Positions 60,188-64,000 of a DNA stretch of 64,000 bases are shown here, one piece after another. The position numbers were made by a program, and so were the translations under genes. The first letter of the stretch is position 1, and each line of letters opens with the position of its first letter. The notes below the pieces were generated by a model that saw only the letters and a program-made list of their open reading frames with translations, had not been told where the DNA came from and ran no database searches. Origin of the DNA: Anaerosporobacter mobilis DSM 15930 (GTDB taxonomy: Bacteria > Bacillota > Clostridia > Lachnospirales > Lachnospiraceae); NCBI RefSeq assembly GCF_900142955.1, contig NZ_FRCP01000005.1:434001-498000 (forward strand), given 5' to 3'.

Positions 60188-60679
60188 TTATTTTTGCTTC
60201 TCGTATTTGATAAACCAGTACTCCAAGTCATAATATGTTTGTTCTTCGGATTGTTCCGTAATTTTCCACTCTGGCATCTCATCTAGATTTGGAAAATACG
60301 TATCTGCTTCATACGCATAATCAATCTTCGTTATATGTGCAACATCACAATATGGAAGCATTTGATGATAAATCGAATCCCCACCAATTACAAAAACATC
60401 TTCAGTCTTATAGCCCTTAACTAACTCTAAAGCTTCTTCTATACTACCTACAACGGTCGCTCCATCAACTTTATAATCTGCTTTTCTTGTTATAACAATA
60501 TTGGTACGGTTTGGTAGTGGTTTGCATTGTGGAAAGCTTTCTAGTGTTTTACGTCCCATAATAATCACTTTTCCCGTAGTTTCTTGGCGAAAGAATCGTT
60601 GATCTGCAGGGATTCTAACAAGTAAATCATTCTTATTCCCAATAGCCCAATTCTTATCTACTGCTACAATTAAATTCAT
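60188..60679 (-). CDS. folA: Dihydrofolate reductase
   Basis: A 163-residue enzyme reducing dihydrofolate with NADPH. The N-terminal MNLIVAVDKNWAIGNKNDLL holds the substrate loop (with Trp, Asn and Asp of the Met20-like region), followed by IIMGRKTLESFP (NADPH), NRTNIVITR and DVFVIGGDSIYHQML. ATG 60679 is chosen because AAAGGA lies before it; an earlier in-frame ATG would extend over that site. It is 61 bases after the thyA stop on the same strand: the ThyA product, dihydrofolate, is its substrate, a classic pairing. Confidence 0.95.
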   Translation of the reverse strand: MNLIVAVDKNWAIGNKNDLLVRIPADQRFFRQETTGKVIIMGRKTLESFPQCKPLPNRTNIVITRKADYKVDGATVVGSIEEALELVKGYKTEDVFVIGGDSIYHQMLPYCDVAHITKIDYAYEADTYFPNLDEMPEWKITEQSEEQTYYDLEYWFIKYEKQK

Positions 60680-60740
60680 CTTCTTGTTCCTTTCTTTGTT
60701 TGGCAATCCTCATGTTACCAGTGCTCCACTTTGCTAACAA

Positions 60741-61586
60741 TTACACAGCAACTGGAATATTCTCAACCTTAGGTCCTGTCACATAGTTATCAAGACGGAA
60801 GTCATCTACTGTAAATTGATAGAAGTCTTTAATCTCTGGATTCATATAGAAGGTTGGTGCATCATAAGTTGGTCTTGTTATTAATTCTTCGATAATTGGT
60901 ATATGACGGTCATAGATATGAGCATCGGCGATTACATGAACTAATTCTCCAACTTCCATATCACATACCTGCGCTAACATGTGAATAAGAACTGCATATT
61001 GGCAAACATTCCAGTTATTGGCTGCAAGAATATCTTGTGAACGTTGATTAAGTATGCCATTCAGATACATCTTACCATCTTTCTTCTTCGTTACATTGAA
61101 GGTCATGCTGTATGCACATGGATATAGATGCATCTCATGTAAATCCGCATGTACGTAGATATTCGTCATAATACGACGGCTATAAGGATTATTCTTGAGA
61201 TCATAGATAACACGATCTACTTGATCCATCATTCCTTCTTTATATTGATGTTTTACTGACAACTGATATCCATACGCTTTTCCTATAGAACCTGTCTCAT
61301 CCGCCCAACTATCCCATATCTTACTATTCAAATCATTAACATTGTTCGATTTCTTTTGCCAAATCCATAGCATTTCATCGATACAACTCTTAATGGCTGT
61401 TCTTCGAAGTGTTATAGCAGGAAATTCTTTTGATAAATCATAACGGTTTACAACTCCGAATTTCTTAATTGTATAAGCAAAGGAACCATCTTCCCATTTC
61501 GGACGAACCTTCTCTCCTTCTGTGCTCACGCCATTTTCTAATATATCTTTACACATATCTATAAATAAATTGTCCGCTAAACTCAT
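60741..61586 (-). CDS. thyA: Thymidylate synthase
   Basis: A 281-residue enzyme methylating dUMP to dTMP with methylene-tetrahydrofolate. Arginine binding of dUMP phosphate is in NPYSRRIMT (residues about 135-143). The catalytic Cys is in YPCAYSMTFNV, where the residue after Cys is Ala rather than the usual His, as in the Bacillus ThyA-like variant, and the later motifs QRSQDILAANNWNVCQYAVL and ADAHIYDRH confirm the family. ATG 61586 has AAGGAGG six bases upstream. The folA gene follows in the same unit. Confidence 0.94.
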   Translation of the reverse strand: MSLADNLFIDMCKDILENGVSTEGEKVRPKWEDGSFAYTIKKFGVVNRYDLSKEFPAITLRRTAIKSCIDEMLWIWQKKSNNVNDLNSKIWDSWADETGSIGKAYGYQLSVKHQYKEGMMDQVDRVIYDLKNNPYSRRIMTNIYVHADLHEMHLYPCAYSMTFNVTKKKDGKMYLNGILNQRSQDILAANNWNVCQYAVLIHMLAQVCDMEVGELVHVIADAHIYDRHIPIIEELITRPTYDAPTFYMNPEIKDFYQFTVDDFRLDNYVTGPKVENIPVAV

Positions 61587-61592
61587 TTGCAT

Positions 61593-61860
61593 CCTCCTTA
61601 ATTACTCTAATTATAACTATTTGATATTACTATCTGCTTAGTATTATCTTTTGCTTAGTATTACCTTCTGCTTAAAGTTCTCTAATTATTCTAAAGTATC
61701 TATCTACAAAATACAAGTACTACTTACTGTATATTATAACGAATGAAGATTGAAGCTTACCACATTCTGGTGCTAAACGTGATCTCATTTGAGATATTTA
61801 TCTGTGTACATATAAAAAACAGGCTTTTGCATAATAAAAACCACAAAAGCCTGTTCGTCT
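61593..61860. other. Intergenic region between nrdD and thyA
   Basis: AT-rich, no gene. It holds 2.5 tandem copies of a 17-bp unit (CTGCTTAGTATTATCTT, about 61634-61680) and the nrdD terminator at 61812-61855. Confidence 0.6.
61812..61855 (-). terminator. nrdD terminator
   Basis: AACAGGCTTTTG (61818-61829) pairs with CAAAAGCCTGTT (61844-61855) and on the minus strand is followed by a T-run. It lies six bases past the nrdD stop. Confidence 0.9.
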
Positions 61861-64000
61861 CTATACTGTTAAGCAATTCTCTTCAGCAAAACGCTTAATG
61901 TTTGAAGCATTCACATATTTCTTAATTTCTCCATCTTTGACTTCAACCAATGTTGGTGCTTGCATAATGCCAAGTTCAGATGTTATTTCCATGTTCTCCT
62001 CTGCGTCTACTACCTTAAAAGCCACCCCTTCAAGGTATGTTTTAGCCATGGCACAATTCGGACAAGTCTTCGTTGTAAACAAGTATAATCCATCATTAGA
62101 TGCATCACTATTCTCATTAGATTCTAGTGTCATACAACTTTTTGTAGTAACTTCCTCTTCTTCCTTATGAACACCACGGTTTGTTACATGAAAGGAACTT
62201 CCTGGATTATATAGTTTACGATTTACATATTCTTGTGATTTTCCTTCATTCCAGTTTTGTACTGGTCGATAGTAGCCTGTAATACGGCTATACACTTCCG
62301 CCTTCTCTCCACATTCTGGACAAGTGAAATGTTCTCCACTAAGGTATCCATGGTGCTTACAAATTGAATAGGTTGGAGACATTGTATAGTAAGGTAATTT
62401 ATAATTAGTTGCAATGGTACGAACTAGTTTCGCAGCTGCTTCCCAGTCTGGAAGTTTCTCTCCTAAGAATGCATGGAATACTGTTCCTGATGTATATAAT
62501 GTCTGCAAACCATCTTGAATATCTAATGCTGAGAAGATATCATCTGTATAATCAACTGGTAGATGTGAACTGTTTGTATAGTAAGGAGTATCTCCCTCAT
62601 TACCAGCAGTCTTAATATCTGGCCAACGTTTCCTATCATGTTTTGCAAGACGATACGATGTTGATTCCGCTGGAGTTGCCTCTAGATTATACAAATCTCC
62701 ATACTCAACTTGGTACTCAGATAAACGTTCTCTCATATGGTTTAATACTTTAGCTGTGAAGTCTTGTGTTTCTTTACTTGTCATATCTTTTCCTAACCAA
62801 CGAGCATTTAAACCAACTTCATTCATACCAAGAAGGCCAATTGTAGAGAAATGATTCTCAAAAGATCCAAGGTATCTCTTTGTATATGGGTATAAGCCTT
62901 CCTCTAATAATTTAGAGATAACCTTTCTCTTAATCTTTAACGAACGTGCTGATAGATCCATCATTCGATTCAAACGTTTGAAGAATTCATCTTCATTCTG
63001 CGCTAGATATGCAATACGTGGCATGTTAATTGTAACTACACCCACACTTCCAGTACTTTCTCCTGAACCAAAGAAGCCACCCGTTTTCTTTCTCAACTCT
63101 CTAAGATCAAGACGTAAACGACAGCACATAGAACGAACATCACTTGGTTCCATATCGCTATTGATATAATTTGAGAAATATGGCGTACCATATTTGGCAG
63201 TCATCTCGAATAATAATTTATTATTTTCTGTTTCTGACCAATCAAAATCACGAGTAATAGAATATGTAGGGATTGGGTATTGGAAACCACGTCCATTCGC
63301 ATCACCTTCAACCATGATCTCGATGAAGGCTTTATTAACCAAATCCATCTCTTTCTTACAATCCTTATATTTGAAATCCATCTCTTTACCACCCACAATA
63401 CAAGGGAGCTCTGCTAAATCATTCGGAACAGTCCAATCAAGAGTGATGTTTGAGAATGGGGCTTGCGTTCCCCAACGGCTAGGTGTATTCACACCGTAGA
63501 TAAAAGATTGTATACATTGCTTTACTTCTCTATATGATAAGTTATCTATTTTAACGAAAGGAGCCAAATACGTATCAAAGGAGGAAAACGCCTGCGCACC
63601 TGCCCATTCATTTTGCATTATTCCAAGGAAATTAACCATTTGATTACATAATGTAGATAAGTGGCTTGCAGGTGATGAAGTAATCTTACCAGGGATACCG
63701 CCTAGACCTTCTTTAATTAATTGTTTCAATGACCATCCAGCACAATATCCTGTCAACATAGATAGATCATGAATATGTATGTCTGCATTTTTATGTGCAG
63801 CTGCTATTTCTTCGTCGTACACTTCGGATAACCAATAGTTTGCAGTTATTGAACCTGAATTGTGAAGAATCAATCCACCAACAGAATAGGTAACTGTTGA
63901 ATTCTCTTTTACTCTCCAGTCTTCTTCTTTCACATAACTATCAACAATTTCTTTGTAATCAAGAATTGTTGACTTCATGTTGCGGATTTTCTCACGACTT
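61861..64000 (-). CDS. nrdD: Anaerobic ribonucleoside-triphosphate reductase with C-terminal glutaredoxin-like domain, 5' end outside window
   Basis: A partial open frame of about 713 codons continuing off the right edge: the frame is open above the first in-window ATG (63978), reading SREKIRNMKST. The glycyl-radical reductase core includes SMCCRLRLDLRELRKKTGGF, YLGSFENHFSTIGLLGMNE and the C-terminal radical loop RITGYYRP; a zinc site CKHHGY and CPECG precedes it. After the loop, a further about 90 residues carry LYLFTTKTCPNCAMAKTYLE and MQAPTLVEVKDGE, a glutaredoxin/NrdH-like fold with CPNC. It makes deoxynucleotides without oxygen using an NrdG activase (not seen here). The N-terminal ATP cone is expected outside the window. 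Confidence 0.92.
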   Translation of the reverse strand, partial: SREKIRNMKSTILDYKEIVDSYVKEEDWRVKENSTVTYSVGGLILHNSGSITANYWLSEVYDEEIAAAHKNADIHIHDLSMLTGYCAGWSLKQLIKEGLGGIPGKITSSPASHLSTLCNQMVNFLGIMQNEWAGAQAFSSFDTYLAPFVKIDNLSYREVKQCIQSFIYGVNTPSRWGTQAPFSNITLDWTVPNDLAELPCIVGGKEMDFKYKDCKKEMDLVNKAFIEIMVEGDANGRGFQYPIPTYSITRDFDWSETENNKLLFEMTAKYGTPYFSNYINSDMEPSDVRSMCCRLRLDLRELRKKTGGFFGSGESTGSVGVVTINMPRIAYLAQNEDEFFKRLNRMMDLSARSLKIKRKVISKLLEEGLYPYTKRYLGSFENHFSTIGLLGMNEVGLNARWLGKDMTSKETQDFTAKVLNHMRERLSEYQVEYGDLYNLEATPAESTSYRLAKHDRKRWPDIKTAGNEGDTPYYTNSSHLPVDYTDDIFSALDIQDGLQTLYTSGTVFHAFLGEKLPDWEAAAKLVRTIATNYKLPYYTMSPTYSICKHHGYLSGEHFTCPECGEKAEVYSRITGYYRPVQNWNEGKSQEYVNRKLYNPGSSFHVTNRGVHKEEEEVTTKSCMTLESNENSDASNDGLYLFTTKTCPNCAMAKTYLEGVAFKVVDAEENMEITSELGIMQAPTLVEVKDGEIKKYVNASNIKRFAEENCLTV

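Overview
The window reads as chromosomal DNA of a low-GC Firmicute, most likely a Lachnospiraceae-type Clostridium (the gene set resembles Lachnoclostridium phytofermentans; this is inference from gene content, not a database match). Supporting signs are AT-rich sequence, strong AGGAGG ribosome-binding sites, an oxygen-independent ribonucleotide reductase (NrdD), an NAD-type PyrK/PyrD pair, a CD3324-like regulator, DegV, a TraX-like protein and ABC-F proteins. Most genes lie on the minus strand.

Layout. 0-5.4 kb: remnant of a Tn916-family integrative element. It has a frameshifted, truncated integrase, an apparently intact excisionase and a 1023-residue HD plus Hsp90-type ATPase protein. It lies between the intact start of a low-molecular-weight tyrosine phosphatase gene and a decayed second copy of that start. 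5.4-16.7 kb: ordinary genes (aconitase, PadR regulator, CarD-like regulator, flavodoxin/ferredoxin protein, LacI regulator, an ABC importer without a nearby binding protein, DegV) and one tRNA-Thr whose 3' flank is duplicated 710 bp away. 16.9-31 kb: htpG under a CIRCE element, M18 aminopeptidase, TraX-like protein, a GlgX-like protein that has lost all three catalytic residues, two ABC-F ATPases, an HD-GYP phosphodiesterase and a CNNM/CorC protein. 31-37 kb: two paralogous beta-helix proteins and a large surface protein with an Asn/Gln-rich hexapeptide repeat. 37-43 kb: a two-component system next to an FtsX-type ABC exporter operon with three 11-bp-spaced direct repeats in its promoter region.

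43.5-50.6 kb: an eight-gene, tightly overlapped locus around a CpaF/TadA-type ATPase and a T2SSF-type membrane protein, with two MinD/CpaE-like proteins whose P-loops look degenerate and four small membrane-anchored, pilin-like proteins. It looks like a divergent Tad or type IV pilus-like machine and is the best candidate for an undescribed system here. 50.8-55.5 kb: a lipoprotein and a CydDC-like ABC exporter with a DUF454 protein behind a promoter whose -10 box is covered by a palindrome. 55.8-64 kb: nucleotide and amino-acid metabolism (pyrK-pyrD-regulator-pyrE, ilvE, thyA-folA, and nrdD fused to a glutaredoxin-like domain and running off the right edge).

All product names are from reading translated sequence and motifs; no searches were run.
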